NCBI GenBank assembly: GCA_945860595.1
Contig: CAMAQV010000032.1
Span: 1-34,740, forward strand
Direction of reading: 5' to 3'
DNA length: 34,740 bases
Source: Comamonas sp. lk
GTDB taxonomy: Bacteria; Pseudomonadota; Gammaproteobacteria; Burkholderiales; Burkholderiaceae_C
Shown here piece after piece: positions 8,772 to 17,202 of the stretch (position 1 is the stretch's first letter; every line of letters starts with the position of its first letter). Under the pieces are notes generated by a model that was not told the DNA's origin, ran no database searches, and saw only the letters and a program-made list of their open reading frames with translations. The translations under genes were made by a program, and so were the position numbers.

Positions 8772-9395
8772 GTGGCACGTTATTTAGGTCCTACCTCCAA
8801 GCTATCACGCCGTGAAGGCACCGATTTGTTCCTCAAGAGCGCCCGTCGCGCGATTGGTGACAAGGCGAAGTTTGATTCCAAGCCGGGTCAGCACGGTCGC
8901 ACATCCGGTGCGCGTACGTCTGACTTCGGTATCCAGTTGCGTGAAAAGCAAAAGGTTAAGCGCATGTACGGCGTGTTAGAGCGCCAGTTCCGCCGTTACT
9001 TTGCTGAGGCGGACCGCCGCCGCGGCAATACCGGCGCGAACCTGTTGTCCTTGCTGGAGTCGCGTCTCGATAACGTGGTCTATCGCATGGGCTTTGGCTC
9101 CACGCGTGCTGAGGCCCGTCAGATGGTCTCGCACAAGGCCATCACGGTGAACGGTAAGCCGGTGAACATTCCTTCGTACATGGTCAAGGCCGGTGACGTT
9201 CTGGCTGTGCGCGAGAAGTCCAAGAAGCAAAACCGGGTGGTCGAAGCCTTGCAACTTGCCCAGCAGGTTGGTTTTCCTGCCTGGGTTGAAGTGAATGCCG
9301 ATAAGGCGGAGGGCGTTTTCAAGTCCGTGCCGGATCGCGACCAGTTCGCAGTGGATGTCAACGAGTCCCTGATTGTTGAGTTGTACTCACGCTGA
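8772..9395 (+). CDS. rpsD: 30S ribosomal protein S4
   Basis: 207-residue S4, a primary 16S rRNA binder that starts assembly of the 5' domain and takes part in accuracy. N-terminus [19 protein letters not shown]; the S4 RNA-binding domain is seen in [20 protein letters not shown] and [20 protein letters not shown]. The zinc-ligand cysteines of some S4 proteins are absent; no Cys is present. Start is GTG at 8772, supported by TAAGGAAG at 8759-8766 and by the family N-terminus. In E. coli S4 is the alpha-operon repressor, so the hairpins just upstream are a natural place to look for control. Confidence 0.97.
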   Translation: MARYLGPTSKLSRREGTDLFLKSARRAIGDKAKFDSKPGQHGRTSGARTSDFGIQLREKQKVKRMYGVLERQFRRYFAEADRRRGNTGANLLSLLESRLDNVVYRMGFGSTRAEARQMVSHKAITVNGKPVNIPSYMVKAGDVLAVREKSKKQNRVVEALQLAQQVGFPAWVEVNADKAEGVFKSVPDRDQFAVDVNESLIVELYSR

Positions 9396-9397
9396 TT

Positions 9398-9424
9398 GCG
9401 GGGGTCCTGAATTTGTCCCCCTGC
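9398..9424 (+). other. Hairpin in rpsD-rpoA spacer
   Basis: GGGGG at 9400-9404 pairs with CCCCC at 9417-9421 across a 12-base loop, and the flanking GC at 9398-9399 can pair with GC at 9423-9424 past one bulged T. It begins three bases after the rpsD stop. There is no T run. The rest of the 105-base spacer ends in a good Shine-Dalgarno (GAGAGGAAG) for rpoA. Confidence 0.4.
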
Positions 9425-9500
9425 TGCGGAATATCTGCAATTGGGGTGCTTCACCTGCCTTACCGATGTAACGAGTCGGGGGTATTGAGAGGAAGTTGGA

Positions 9501-10490
9501 ATGCACAGTAATTTATTGAAACCCAAAACCATCAACGTTGAGCAAGTCAGCGCCAACCGCGCCAAGGTGACCTTGGAGCCGTTCGAGCGGGGCTATGGCC
9601 ACACGCTGGGTAATGCCTTGCGCCGTGTGCTGTTGTCGTCCATGCCGGGTTACGCCGCGACGGAAGTGAATTTCGCAGGCGTGTTGCACGAGTACTCATC
9701 CATTGAAGGCGTTCAGGAAGACGTGGTCAACATCCTGCTGAACCTCAAGGGCGTGGTGTTCAAACTGCATAACCGTGACGAAGTCACCTTGAGCTTGCGC
9801 AAAGACAGCGAAGGTGTGGTCACAGCTGCGGACATGCAAACGCCCCATGACGTCGAAATCGTCAACCCAGATCACGTGATTGCGCATCTTTCCAAGGGTG
9901 GAAAGCTCGACATGCAGATTAAAGTGGAAAAAGGCCGTGGCTATGTGCCGGGCTCAGTTCGCCGCCATGCGGATGAGCCAAACAAGTCGATTGGTCGCAT
10001 CATTCTTGATGCATCGTTTTCACCGGTGAAGCGTGTCAGCTATACCGTCGAGAGCGCCCGTGTGGAACAGCGCACAGACCTTGACAAGCTGGTTGTGGAT
10101 ATTGAGACCAACGGCGCCCTGAGTGCAGAAGACGCGGTGCGCGCTTCCGCCAAGATTCTGGTTGAGCAGCTCGCTGTGTTTGCCCAACTTGAAGGCGGCG
10201 AACTTGATGCATTCACCAGCGCCCCGGTGCGGGGTAACACCAATTTCGATCCGATTTTGTTGCGCCCGGTCGACGAGCTCGAACTCACGGTGCGCTCTGC
10301 CAACTGTCTGAAGGCGGAAAACATCTACTACATCGGTGACCTGATCCAGCGCACCGAAAACGAATTGCTCAAGACACCGAACCTGGGTCGCAAATCGCTC
10401 AACGAAATCAAGGAAGTGCTGGCCTCGCGCGGCCTGACCTTGGGCATGAAATTGGATGGCTGGCCACCTGCGGCTTTGGACAAACGTTAA
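9501..10490 (+). CDS. rpoA: DNA-directed RNA polymerase subunit alpha
   Basis: 329-residue alpha subunit. The N-terminal domain (to about residue 235) dimerises and scaffolds beta and beta prime; landmarks are [20 protein letters not shown] and [18 protein letters not shown] linker leads to the C-terminal domain (about 250-320), which contacts UP elements and activators: [20 protein letters not shown] and [19 protein letters not shown]. Length equals that of E. coli. It lies between rpsD and rplQ, the standard alpha-operon place, with 105 and 96 base spacers on either side. Confidence 0.98.
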   Translation: MHSNLLKPKTINVEQVSANRAKVTLEPFERGYGHTLGNALRRVLLSSMPGYAATEVNFAGVLHEYSSIEGVQEDVVNILLNLKGVVFKLHNRDEVTLSLRKDSEGVVTAADMQTPHDVEIVNPDHVIAHLSKGGKLDMQIKVEKGRGYVPGSVRRHADEPNKSIGRIILDASFSPVKRVSYTVESARVEQRTDLDKLVVDIETNGALSAEDAVRASAKILVEQLAVFAQLEGGELDAFTSAPVRGNTNFDPILLRPVDELELTVRSANCLKAENIYYIGDLIQRTENELLKTPNLGRKSLNEIKEVLASRGLTLGMKLDGWPPAALDKR

Positions 10491-10536
10491 TTTGTAAACC
10501 CAACGCGGCAAGCGTCCACGCAGGGCGCTCCGCACC

Positions 10537-10560
10537 GGGCAGTACCTGATACGGCTGCCT
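10537..10560 (+). other. Hairpin in rpoA-rplQ spacer
   Basis: GGCAG (10538-10542) pairs with CTGCC (10555-10559), with G-U extensions at both ends. GCGG (10505-10508) can also pair with CCGC (10530-10533) upstream. No T run follows. It is one of several hairpins in alpha-operon spacers and ends 26 bases before rplQ. Confidence 0.3.
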
Positions 10561-10586
10561 GTTCACTATAAGCAAAGGAAGAAACC

Positions 10587-10979
10587 ATGCGTCACGGACA
10601 CGGACTGCGCAAGCTGAACCGAACCTCCTCCCACCGCCTCGCGATGCTGCGCAACATGATGAAGTCGCTCATCGCGCACGAAGCGATCAAGACCACCGTC
10701 CCCAAGGCCAAGGAATTGCGCCGCGTAGTCGAGCCCATGATCACCTTGGCCAAAGAAGCCACCGTGGCGAACCGTCGCCTGGCCTTTGATCGTCTGCGTG
10801 ACCGCGACAGCGTGACCAAATTGTTTGATGTGCTGGGCCCGCGTTTCAAGGCGCGTCCGGGTGGCTACACCCGCATTTTGAAGATGGGTTTCCGCGTTGG
10901 TGATAACGCGCCCATGGCCCTGGTTGAATTGGTCGAACGCAGCGACAGCGCCTCCGAAACACCCGCTGACGCAGCGTAA
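10587..10979 (+). CDS. rplQ: 50S ribosomal protein L17
   Basis: 130-residue L17, at the rim of the polypeptide exit tunnel. The start [20 protein letters not shown] and the [20 protein letters not shown] segment are diagnostic, as is [20 protein letters not shown]. The last ten or so residues ([14 protein letters not shown], Ala/Asp rich) are a variable tail. AAAGGAAG sits 6 bases before the ATG. It is the last protein gene of the spc-alpha block; the initiator tRNA follows 23 bases later. Confidence 0.97.
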   Translation: MRHGHGLRKLNRTSSHRLAMLRNMMKSLIAHEAIKTTVPKAKELRRVVEPMITLAKEATVANRRLAFDRLRDRDSVTKLFDVLGPRFKARPGGYTRILKMGFRVGDNAPMALVELVERSDSASETPADAA

Positions 10980-10985
10980 CTGAAG

Positions 10986-10991
10986 TAGAAT
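10986..10991 (+). promoter_or_regulatory. Possible -10 element for tRNA-fMet
   Basis: TAGAAT at 10986-10991 lies 11 bases before the mature tRNA 5' end, which would put transcription start a few bases ahead of the tRNA. A CTGACG at 10966-10971 resembles a -35 but the 14-base spacing is short. The tRNA may have its own weak promoter, be read through from rplQ, or both. Confidence 0.35.
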
Positions 10992-11002
10992 CAACCCCTT
11001 AC

Positions 11003-11079
<77 letters not shown>

Positions 11080-11105
11080 AACAGATGCGGTGTTCCGCAT
11101 TGCAC

Positions 11106-11132
11106 AAACGCTAACCCTAGGGTTGGCGTTTT
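11106..11132 (+). terminator. Intrinsic terminator after tRNA-fMet, probably bidirectional
   Basis: AAACGCTAACCC (11106-11117) pairs with GGGTTGGCGTTT (11120-11131), giving up to 12 pairs with one G-U, ending in TTTT. It closes the spc-alpha/tRNA unit. The opposite strand reads AAAACGCC...GGCGTTTG, so it may also stop the convergent MATE gene that ends at 11163. A smaller hairpin ATGCGG/CCGCAT (11085-11090/11095-11100) sits just upstream. Confidence 0.8.
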
Positions 11133-11162
11133 GCATGGTGTGATGTGTTTGGATAGATTGGT

Positions 11163-12500
11163 TTAGACGGCTTGATTGCCCAGGCGATCCAGTGTTTTGA
11201 AGCACAGCCAGATACCCGTGATGCCAAACGCCACAACGCCCAAACCGTAGCCGGCCATGATGCCCTGCGTGCCACTCAGCTCCGCTCCCACCCAGACGAA
11301 AGGTGCCACCCCTAACGTGGCCCGTCCCCAGTTCAGCGCGGTGGAATAAAAAGCGAAGCCCAGGTTGTTAAAGGCCGCATTGGCGACGAACAGCGCGCCG
11401 TTGAAGGCAAAGCTGCCCGCCACGAAGCGGCAAAAAAATACAATCACCTCGCGCGCTTCGCCTTGTGCGCCAAAGATGTCGGCGATCAGATTGGCGCCCA
11501 ACGCCAGCAGCAACCAGACCACGGCTACATACACCAGCACCAGCGCCAGGCTGTGCCGCAGCGTCTGCCGCAAGCGGTCAAAGCGCTGTGCGCCCAGGTT
11601 CTGCCCGATGATGGGCCCGATGGCCCCCGATAGTGCGAACAGGACAACAAATGACACGGGTATCAGCCGCACCACGACCGACCAGCCGGCCACCGCCGCA
11701 TCGCCAAAGGGCGCAATCGCATGCGTCACGAAGGCGTTGCCCACAGGCGTGGCAATTTGCGTCAATACCGCCGGCAGGCCGATGCCCATGAATGCGGGCA
11801 GCGCATCCCGCACCACCGCTAGGCTGGGCAGGCGCAAGAGATCGTGCTTGCGCATGACCATCCACACGCCCAGCGCAACCAGTGCCGAGCGCGCGAGCCA
11901 CTGCGACAGCGCAGCACCATCCAGCCCAAGCCCCAGGCCGAATATGCACAGGGGATCCAACATGGCGCTGGCTGCGCCACTGAATAGCGTGAGGGACATG
12001 GAGCCCCGTGCGTCACCCACCGCGCGCAGCAGCGCGCTGCAACACATGCCCATTCCAATCAGCGGCGCAGTAGGCAGTACCTGCTGCGCATAGCGCAGTG
12101 CCAGCGCGTGGGTCTCACCCTGCGCGCCCAGCAAGTGCAGGCATTCGCCCAGCAGCGGCCAAATTACCAACGCCAGGGTCGTCATGCAAGCCAGCATCAG
12201 CACCACCGATGCTCCGCCGAGCAGGCGGGCGTGCGCGCGCTGTCCGCCGCCCAGCGCGCGCGAGGTCAATGCCGAACACGCAATCGACAAACCGATGGAC
12301 AGCGAGCTGACAAAAAATAGCAAGGTGCCGGCATAGCCAATTGCCGCAGTGAGCACGGGCCGCCCCAGCAGGGATATGTAAAAAAGGCTGACGATATCCA
12401 CGGTAAACATGGCCGCCAGCCCGACCGCGCTGGCGGCTGTCATGGTCAGCACATGGCGCAGGATGGAGCCCGTGACGAACTTGGGCAGCGGCGCCGTCAT
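11163..12500 (-). CDS. MATE family efflux transporter
   Basis: 445-residue polytopic inner-membrane protein with about 12 hydrophobic segments in two similar halves, the layout of multidrug and toxic-compound extrusion (MATE) exporters. These exchange organic cations or dyes for Na+ or H+. Family-like segments include SLSIGLSIACSALTSRALGG, GMCCSALLRAVGDARGSM, and in the second half GIGLPAVLTQIATPVGNAF and SGAIGPIIGQNLGAQR. The ATG overlaps the stop of xth in the string ATGA, so the two are co-transcribed and probably coupled. Substrate cannot be told. It faces the tRNA-fMet terminator, which may serve it too. Confidence 0.88.
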   Translation of the reverse strand: MTAPLPKFVTGSILRHVLTMTAASAVGLAAMFTVDIVSLFYISLLGRPVLTAAIGYAGTLLFFVSSLSIGLSIACSALTSRALGGGQRAHARLLGGASVVLMLACMTTLALVIWPLLGECLHLLGAQGETHALALRYAQQVLPTAPLIGMGMCCSALLRAVGDARGSMSLTLFSGAASAMLDPLCIFGLGLGLDGAALSQWLARSALVALGVWMVMRKHDLLRLPSLAVVRDALPAFMGIGLPAVLTQIATPVGNAFVTHAIAPFGDAAVAGWSVVVRLIPVSFVVLFALSGAIGPIIGQNLGAQRFDRLRQTLRHSLALVLVYVAVVWLLLALGANLIADIFGAQGEAREVIVFFCRFVAGSFAFNGALFVANAAFNNLGFAFYSTALNWGRATLGVAPFVWVGAELSGTQGIMAGYGLGVVAFGITGIWLCFKTLDRLGNQAV

Positions 12501-13291
12501 GCCAGCGACCAGTCGTACTCCACGGTCAGCGGTGCATGGTCCGAGAAGCGCTGGTCTTTATAGACCGCATGTGAGCGGGCCCCGGCGGCCAGTTCCGGTG
12601 TGGCGAGGTGGTAGTCCAGGCGCCAGCCCACGTTCTTGGCGTAGGCCTGGCCCCGGTTGCTCCACCAGGTGTAGGCGGTATCGGTCGCGGTGGGTTCAAG
12701 TTGCCGGTACACGTCGACCAGTCCGGCCTCATTCAGCAACCTGGTCATCCATGCGCGTTCTTCCGGCAAGAACCCGGAGTTGTTCTTGTTACCCTTGAAA
12801 TTCTTCAGGTCGATTTCCTGGTGGGCGATATTGACGTCTCCGCACAGCACGAATTCACGTTCCTGTTTCAGCGCACAAAGATGCGGATACATGGTCTCCA
12901 GGAACCGGTACTTGGCCTGCTGCCGCTCTTCGCCCGAAGAGCCGCTGGGAAAGTAGGCGCTGATGATGGAGCGCTTGCGGGTGGGGGTGTCAAAGCGCAG
13001 CTCCAGATAGCGCCCCTCTGCGTCAAACTCCTGTGAGCCATAGCCCACCCGGATGTCACTGGGTGTGTGGCGGGTGTAGACGCCTACGCCGGAATAGCCT
13101 TTTTTCTCCGCAAAGTGGAAGTAACCCTGCATGTCCGCCAAGGCCTCGAATCTGCCGACTACGTCCGGTTCCTGGGCTTTGACTTCTTGCACGCACAACG
13201 CATCTGGCGCATGGGTCTCTAGCCATGCCTCTAGCCCCTTGCTGGTAGCCGAGCGTATGCCGTTGAGGTTGAGGCTGGTGAGAGTGAACAC
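12497..13291 (-). CDS. xth: Exodeoxyribonuclease III (AP endonuclease family)
   Basis: About 264 residues of the exonuclease III/endonuclease-exonuclease-phosphatase fold. It removes nucleotides 3' to 5' and cuts at abasic sites in base-excision repair. Visible active-site parts are LNLNGIRSA (Asn), CVQEVKAQ (metal-ligand Glu), LCGDVNIAHQEIDLKN (Asp and Asn), WRLDYHLAT, and the terminal FSDHAPL (Asp-His pair). The start is taken as GTG at 13291 because GGAG stands about 6 bases before it and homology begins with FTLTSLNLNG; an ATG at 13387 would add 32 unrelated residues reaching towards the pyrE promoter. Divergent from pyrE, an association also known in other proteobacteria. Confidence 0.93.
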   Translation of the reverse strand: MFTLTSLNLNGIRSATSKGLEAWLETHAPDALCVQEVKAQEPDVVGRFEALADMQGYFHFAEKKGYSGVGVYTRHTPSDIRVGYGSQEFDAEGRYLELRFDTPTRKRSIISAYFPSGSSGEERQQAKYRFLETMYPHLCALKQEREFVLCGDVNIAHQEIDLKNFKGNKNNSGFLPEERAWMTRLLNEAGLVDVYRQLEPTATDTAYTWWSNRGQAYAKNVGWRLDYHLATPELAAGARSHAVYKDQRFSDHAPLTVEYDWSLA

Positions 13292-13370
13292 GCGGGTCTC
13301 CAAAAATAAGCGACCCGCTACCGAGTCAGAAGCCAGAAGATACAGGAAGCCGTTGGCAGAATCGCGCCCA

Positions 13371-13376
13371 TACAAT
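13371..13376 (+). promoter_or_regulatory. Candidate -10 element for pyrE
   Basis: TACAAT lies at 13371-13376 in the roughly 140-base gap between divergent xth and pyrE, about 56 bases before the pyrE ATG. TTGGCA (13353-13358) is close to a -35 but only 12 bases upstream. It is the best promoter-like sequence seen there and is a weak call. Confidence 0.25.
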
Positions 13377-13431
13377 CCCGCGGTCATCTTCTCTCACCGT
13401 CCTGGTATCCGCCAGCGCTGCTCATTTCTTT

Positions 13432-14151
13432 ATGGTGCCTACCTCATCCCTTTCCCCGGCCCAATCCACATCCAACACCGCGCAGGACTTTGTAGCGTTC
13501 GCGCTGCAGTCTGGCGTACTGCGCTTTGGCGAATTCACCACCAAGGCCGGGCGTCTGAGCCCGTACTTTTTCAATGCCGGATTATTTGATGACGGTGCCA
13601 AGCTGGGACGTTTGGCGCAGTTTTATGCACAGGCGCTGCTTGCCAGCGGAATGGAGTTCGACATGCTCTTCGGCCCTGCCTACAAAGGCATCCCTTTGGG
13701 CGCGGCGGTGGCCGTCGAGTTGGCGCGCCTGGGGCGCAACCTGCCTTTCGCCTACAACCGCAAGGAGGCCAAAGACCACGGCGAGGGGGGTTCATTGGTC
13801 GGTGCGCCACTCAAGGGGCGTGTCCTGATCGTCGACGATGTGATGAGTGCAGGCACGGCTGCCCGCGAATCGATTGCCCTGATCCAAGCCGCAGGCGCCA
13901 CGCCGCATGCCGTGGCAATTGCCCTGGATCGTCAAGAGATGGCGACCGAAAAACAGGCGGACGGATCGGTGCGCGACGTGCCCTACAGCGCCGTGCAGTA
14001 TGTGCGCCAGACGCTTGGCCTTCAGGTCTGCGCGATTTCCACGCTGGATGATTTGTTGAGTTATTTGCAGACACACCGTGGCTCTGACATGGACGCGCAC
14101 CGGGCGCGGGTGCAGGCCTACCGGGAGCGCTACGGCGTCAGCGGCGCCTAA
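13432..14151 (+). CDS. pyrE: Orotate phosphoribosyltransferase
   Basis: 239-residue enzyme joining orotate to PRPP to make orotidine 5'-monophosphate, the fifth step of pyrimidine synthesis. The PRPP-binding motif VLIVDDVMSAGTAARE is intact, as are FGEFTTKAGRLSPYFFNAG near the N-terminus and FGPAYKGIPL and FAYNRKEAKDHGEGG in the middle, the last being the catalytic loop. The N-terminal 15 or so residues (Ser/Pro/Thr rich) are variable. The 3' end overlaps that of the convergent TPR gene by 4 bases with no terminator between them. Confidence 0.96.
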   Translation: MVPTSSLSPAQSTSNTAQDFVAFALQSGVLRFGEFTTKAGRLSPYFFNAGLFDDGAKLGRLAQFYAQALLASGMEFDMLFGPAYKGIPLGAAVAVELARLGRNLPFAYNRKEAKDHGEGGSLVGAPLKGRVLIVDDVMSAGTAARESIALIQAAGATPHAVAIALDRQEMATEKQADGSVRDVPYSAVQYVRQTLGLQVCAISTLDDLLSYLQTHRGSDMDAHRARVQAYRERYGVSGA

Positions 14152-15725
14152 GCAGCGGCGCCCGCAGCGCGCAGATCCTGTGCCACCTTCTGCAAAACGG
14201 AATCCCAATCACCGGCCTGCACCTGCCGGTACACCCGCGTGCTGGGATACCACACACAGTCGCTGCGGCCGAGCAGCCAGCGCCAGTCCGCGCTCTGGGT
14301 GACCAGAACCCAGCAGGGAATGCCCAGCGCGCCGCTGAGATGCGCCACGCTGGTGTCCACGGAAATCACCAGGTCCAGCTGAGTACAAATGGCTGCCGTA
14401 TCGGAGAAGTCGGCGACGGCATCGGCCATGTGCATCACTCTGTGCTTCGCCAGCATGCGCTGCTCTGCGGCGCTGGGCTGGTATTGCAGGCTCACGTAGT
14501 CGACACCGCCATCCGAGTCTCCACCCGCTGGGAGCTGGGCCAACAGCTGCTCCAGGGGGATGCTGCGTTTGCTGTCGTTCTGGTGGCTGGGACTTCCTCG
14601 CCACACCAGACCGACGCGCCGCCGCTTGCTGGTCCCGAGCTGCGCGGTCCAGCGCTGCAAGGCCGCAGGCGGCGCAATGAGATAAGGCGTGGACGTTGGG
14701 ATGGTCAGCAGCGTGGTCTTGACGAGCAGGGGCAGGCTCATCAACAAGACACGGTAATCGGCGTGCGGATAGGGACTTTTATGGGGGATGACTTCGGCCA
14801 CGCCGGGCAGTGATTGCATCAGGCCGACCAAGGCTGCATAGACTTCGAAAACTACATGTGCCCCCATAGCGGCGAGCAACGGCAGATAGCGCGCAAACTG
14901 GATGCAGTCGCCCAGCCCTTGCTCGCCCAGCACCAAAATGCGCTTGCCCGCCAGCGGGGCCGCGCCGTCCCACAGCGGCACGGCGGAATCGGCCGCCGGC
15001 GGTGTGGTGCTGTGGTTGACCCAGCGCCATTCGTACAGCGGCCAGGCCGCGCCGTAATCGCCCAGCGTCAGCAAGGCCAGCGATTTGTTCCACGCTGCTT
15101 CGCCCATGGCGGGTTGCAGGGCCAGCGCCTGGTCGAATGCGGCGATGGCTTCGTCCAGCCGCCCCAGGTCGTGCAGCACGATGCCGCGATTCACATAGGC
15201 CTTTGCGTAGTCCGGCTGCAGAGCAATGGCCTGCGTATAGCTCTCCAGCGCCGCAGCGTGCTGATCCAGTTGCCGTTGCACCACCCCCAGGTTCAGCCAG
15301 GCATCGCGGTTGCTGGTATCGAGCACCAATGCCTGCCGGTAACTCGCCATCGCCTCGTCTGTGCGCCCCAAGGCCTTCAGGGCAAGACCCCGGTTGTTAT
15401 GGGCCTGGGCCGAGTGGCCATCGATACCCAGCGCAGCATCCAGGCACTCCACAGCGGCCTGGGCTTGACCCAGCCCCAGCATGGCCGAACCCATGTCAAT
15501 GTAGACCTCCGCGCTGGACGGTTTGATTTCCAGTGCGCGGCAACACAGCGTGACCGCTTCGGGAAAATCACTGCGCTGCACTGCAATCCAGGCCAGCCGC
15601 CGCAGGGAATCGAAATGCCTGGGATGGCGCTCCAGCAAGGCTTCGAAAAGCGCTTGGGCGGCCGGTAGTTCGCCGCGCGTGAGCAAGCGCGTGGCTTCTG
15701 AGAACTGCTGGTCGTCGCGGGTCAC
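14148..15725 (-). CDS. TPR-repeat protein with C-terminal glycosyltransferase-like domain
   Basis: 525 residues. Roughly seven tetratricopeptide repeats of 34 residues run from about 3 to 235, with the period visible at NNRGLALKALGRTDEA, LNLGVVQRQLDQHAAA and VNRGIVLHDLGRLDEA. The C-terminal half resembles heptosyltransferase/GT-B domains in TPR-glycosyltransferase proteins: LVLGEQGLGDCIQFARYL, GLVWRGSPSHQNDSKRS (the GxVWxGxPxHxND block), and DLVISVDTSVAHLSGALG, then WRWLLGRSDCVWYPS. No signal peptide is seen, so it is probably cytoplasmic. It may glycosylate a protein or surface polymer; no partner gene is nearby. Function beyond the domain is unknown. Confidence 0.8.
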   Translation of the reverse strand: MTRDDQQFSEATRLLTRGELPAAQALFEALLERHPRHFDSLRRLAWIAVQRSDFPEAVTLCCRALEIKPSSAEVYIDMGSAMLGLGQAQAAVECLDAALGIDGHSAQAHNNRGLALKALGRTDEAMASYRQALVLDTSNRDAWLNLGVVQRQLDQHAAALESYTQAIALQPDYAKAYVNRGIVLHDLGRLDEAIAAFDQALALQPAMGEAAWNKSLALLTLGDYGAAWPLYEWRWVNHSTTPPAADSAVPLWDGAAPLAGKRILVLGEQGLGDCIQFARYLPLLAAMGAHVVFEVYAALVGLMQSLPGVAEVIPHKSPYPHADYRVLLMSLPLLVKTTLLTIPTSTPYLIAPPAALQRWTAQLGTSKRRRVGLVWRGSPSHQNDSKRSIPLEQLLAQLPAGGDSDGGVDYVSLQYQPSAAEQRMLAKHRVMHMADAVADFSDTAAICTQLDLVISVDTSVAHLSGALGIPCWVLVTQSADWRWLLGRSDCVWYPSTRVYRQVQAGDWDSVLQKVAQDLRAAGAAA

Positions 15726-15756
15726 AGCACTGCGTTTCTGCGTGCGCCGCAGCGCG

Positions 15757-17202
15757 CTAGCCCAGCTTCTTCTTGAGCAAGTCGTTGACCTGCGCCGGAT
15801 TCGCCTTGCCCTTGCTGGCCTTCATGATGGGGCCGACCAGGCCGTTCAAGGCTTTGGCGTTGCCGGCTTTGAATTCTTCGACGTTCTTGGGGTTGGCGGC
15901 GAGCACCGCGTCGATGATCTTCTCCAGCTCACTGGAGTCGTTCATTTGTTTGAGGCCTTTGGCTTCGATGATGGCGTCTACCTTGCCGCCTTCTGTCCAC
16001 AGGATCTCAAACACCTGCTTGGCCCCATTATTTGAAATGGTGTTGTCCGCAATGCGCGTGATCAGCGCTGCCAACTCCAGGGGATGCACCTTCACTTTTT
16101 CGAACGTACCCTCTTCGGCATTGAGCCGTCGCGATACCTCGCCCATAACCCAGTTGCTCGCCAGTTTGGCCTGCCCGCAGGCCTGGGCTGTCTCTTCAAA
16201 ATATGCCGCCATCGCCTTGCTCTGCGTGAGCGTCGCCGCGTCGTATTCCGGCAAGCCGTAGTCCCGCACAAAGCGCTGCGCCATCACCCAGGGCAGCTCC
16301 ACCATTTCGCCGCGCACGCGCTCCACCCATTCGGGTGCAATTACCAGCGGCGGCAGATCAGGGTCGGGGAAGTAGCGGTAGTCGGCGGCGTCCTCTTTGG
16401 TGCGCATGGCGCGGGTCTCGTCGGTGTCGGGGTTGAAGAGCACGGTGGCTTGTTGAATGGCGTGGCCGTCTTCAATCTGCTCGATTTGCCAGCGCACTTC
16501 ATAGTCAATCGCCTGCTGCATGAACTTGAAGCTATTCAGATTTTTGATTTCGCGCCGTGTGCCCAGTGGCCCGCCGGGCTTGCGCACCGACACATTGGCG
16601 TCGCAGCGGAAGGAGCCCTCTTGCATATTGCCGTCGCAGACACCAATCCAGGTCACGATTTCGTGCAACTTTTTGGCATAGGCCACGGCTTCGTCACTGC
16701 TGCGCATATCGGGCTCGGTCACAATTTCCAGCAGCGGCGTACCGGCGCGGTTCAGGTCGATGCCGGATTGGCCGATAAAGTCTTCGTGCAGCGATTTGCC
16801 CGCATCCTCTTCCAGATGCGCGCGCACCAGCCGCACGGTTTTGGTTTCGCCATCCAGCAAGAAGGACACCGCGCCGCCTTGCACCACGGGAATCTCAAAC
16901 TGGCTGATCTGGTAGCCCTTGGGCAGGTCGGGGTAGAAGTAGTTTTTGCGCGCAAACACACTGCGCGGTGCGATGTGCGAACCCAGCGCCAGCCCGAGCT
17001 GGATGGCGCATTCAACAGCGGCGCGGTTCATCACGGGCAGCGTACCGGGCAAAGCCAGATCCAAGGCGCAAGCCTGGGTGTTGGGTTCCGCACCGAAAGC
17101 CGTCGAGGCACGGCTGAAGATCTTGCTGAGGGTGGCAAGTTGGGCATGCGTCTCGAAGCCGATGACGACTTCGTAGCCGTGGATCAGTTTGGCGGCGCTC
17201 AT
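15757..17202 (-). CDS. gatB: Aspartyl/glutamyl-tRNA amidotransferase subunit B
   Basis: 481-residue GatB. In the GatCAB complex it binds and phosphorylates the mischarged Glu-tRNA-Gln or Asp-tRNA-Asn so that ammonia from GatA can convert it. Conserved parts are [20 protein letters not shown], the [15 protein letters not shown] region, [20 protein letters not shown] and [19 protein letters not shown]. The tRNA-binding helical and YqeY-like tail (from about residue 330) is present to the Lys-rich end. ATG 17202 overlaps the gatA stop as ATGA, and homology starts at [12 protein letters not shown]; the longer frame upstream belongs to gatA sequence read out of frame. Confidence 0.97.
   Translation of the reverse strand: MSAAKLIHGYEVVIGFETHAQLATLSKIFSRASTAFGAEPNTQACALDLALPGTLPVMNRAAVECAIQLGLALGSHIAPRSVFARKNYFYPDLPKGYQISQFEIPVVQGGAVSFLLDGETKTVRLVRAHLEEDAGKSLHEDFIGQSGIDLNRAGTPLLEIVTEPDMRSSDEAVAYAKKLHEIVTWIGVCDGNMQEGSFRCDANVSVRKPGGPLGTRREIKNLNSFKFMQQAIDYEVRWQIEQIEDGHAIQQATVLFNPDTDETRAMRTKEDAADYRYFPDPDLPPLVIAPEWVERVRGEMVELPWVMAQRFVRDYGLPEYDAATLTQSKAMAAYFEETAQACGQAKLASNWVMGEVSRRLNAEEGTFEKVKVHPLELAALITRIADNTISNNGAKQVFEILWTEGGKVDAIIEAKGLKQMNDSSELEKIIDAVLAANPKNVEEFKAGNAKALNGLVGPIMKASKGKANPAQVNDLLKKKLG

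Noticed and set aside
11365..12093. 242-codon open frame opposite the MATE gene
   Set aside because: It is Thr/Ala/Pro/Arg rich without hydrophobic structure and is explained by the codon bias of the real gene on the other strand.
13292..13387. 32-residue N-terminal extension of xth from ATG 13387
   Set aside because: A GGAG Shine-Dalgarno precedes GTG 13291, homology begins there, and the extension runs into the likely pyrE promoter.
14148..14151. Frameshift or missing terminator at the pyrE/TPR junction
   Set aside because: Both stops are intact and the 4-base convergent overlap is a normal compact arrangement; nothing indicates damage.
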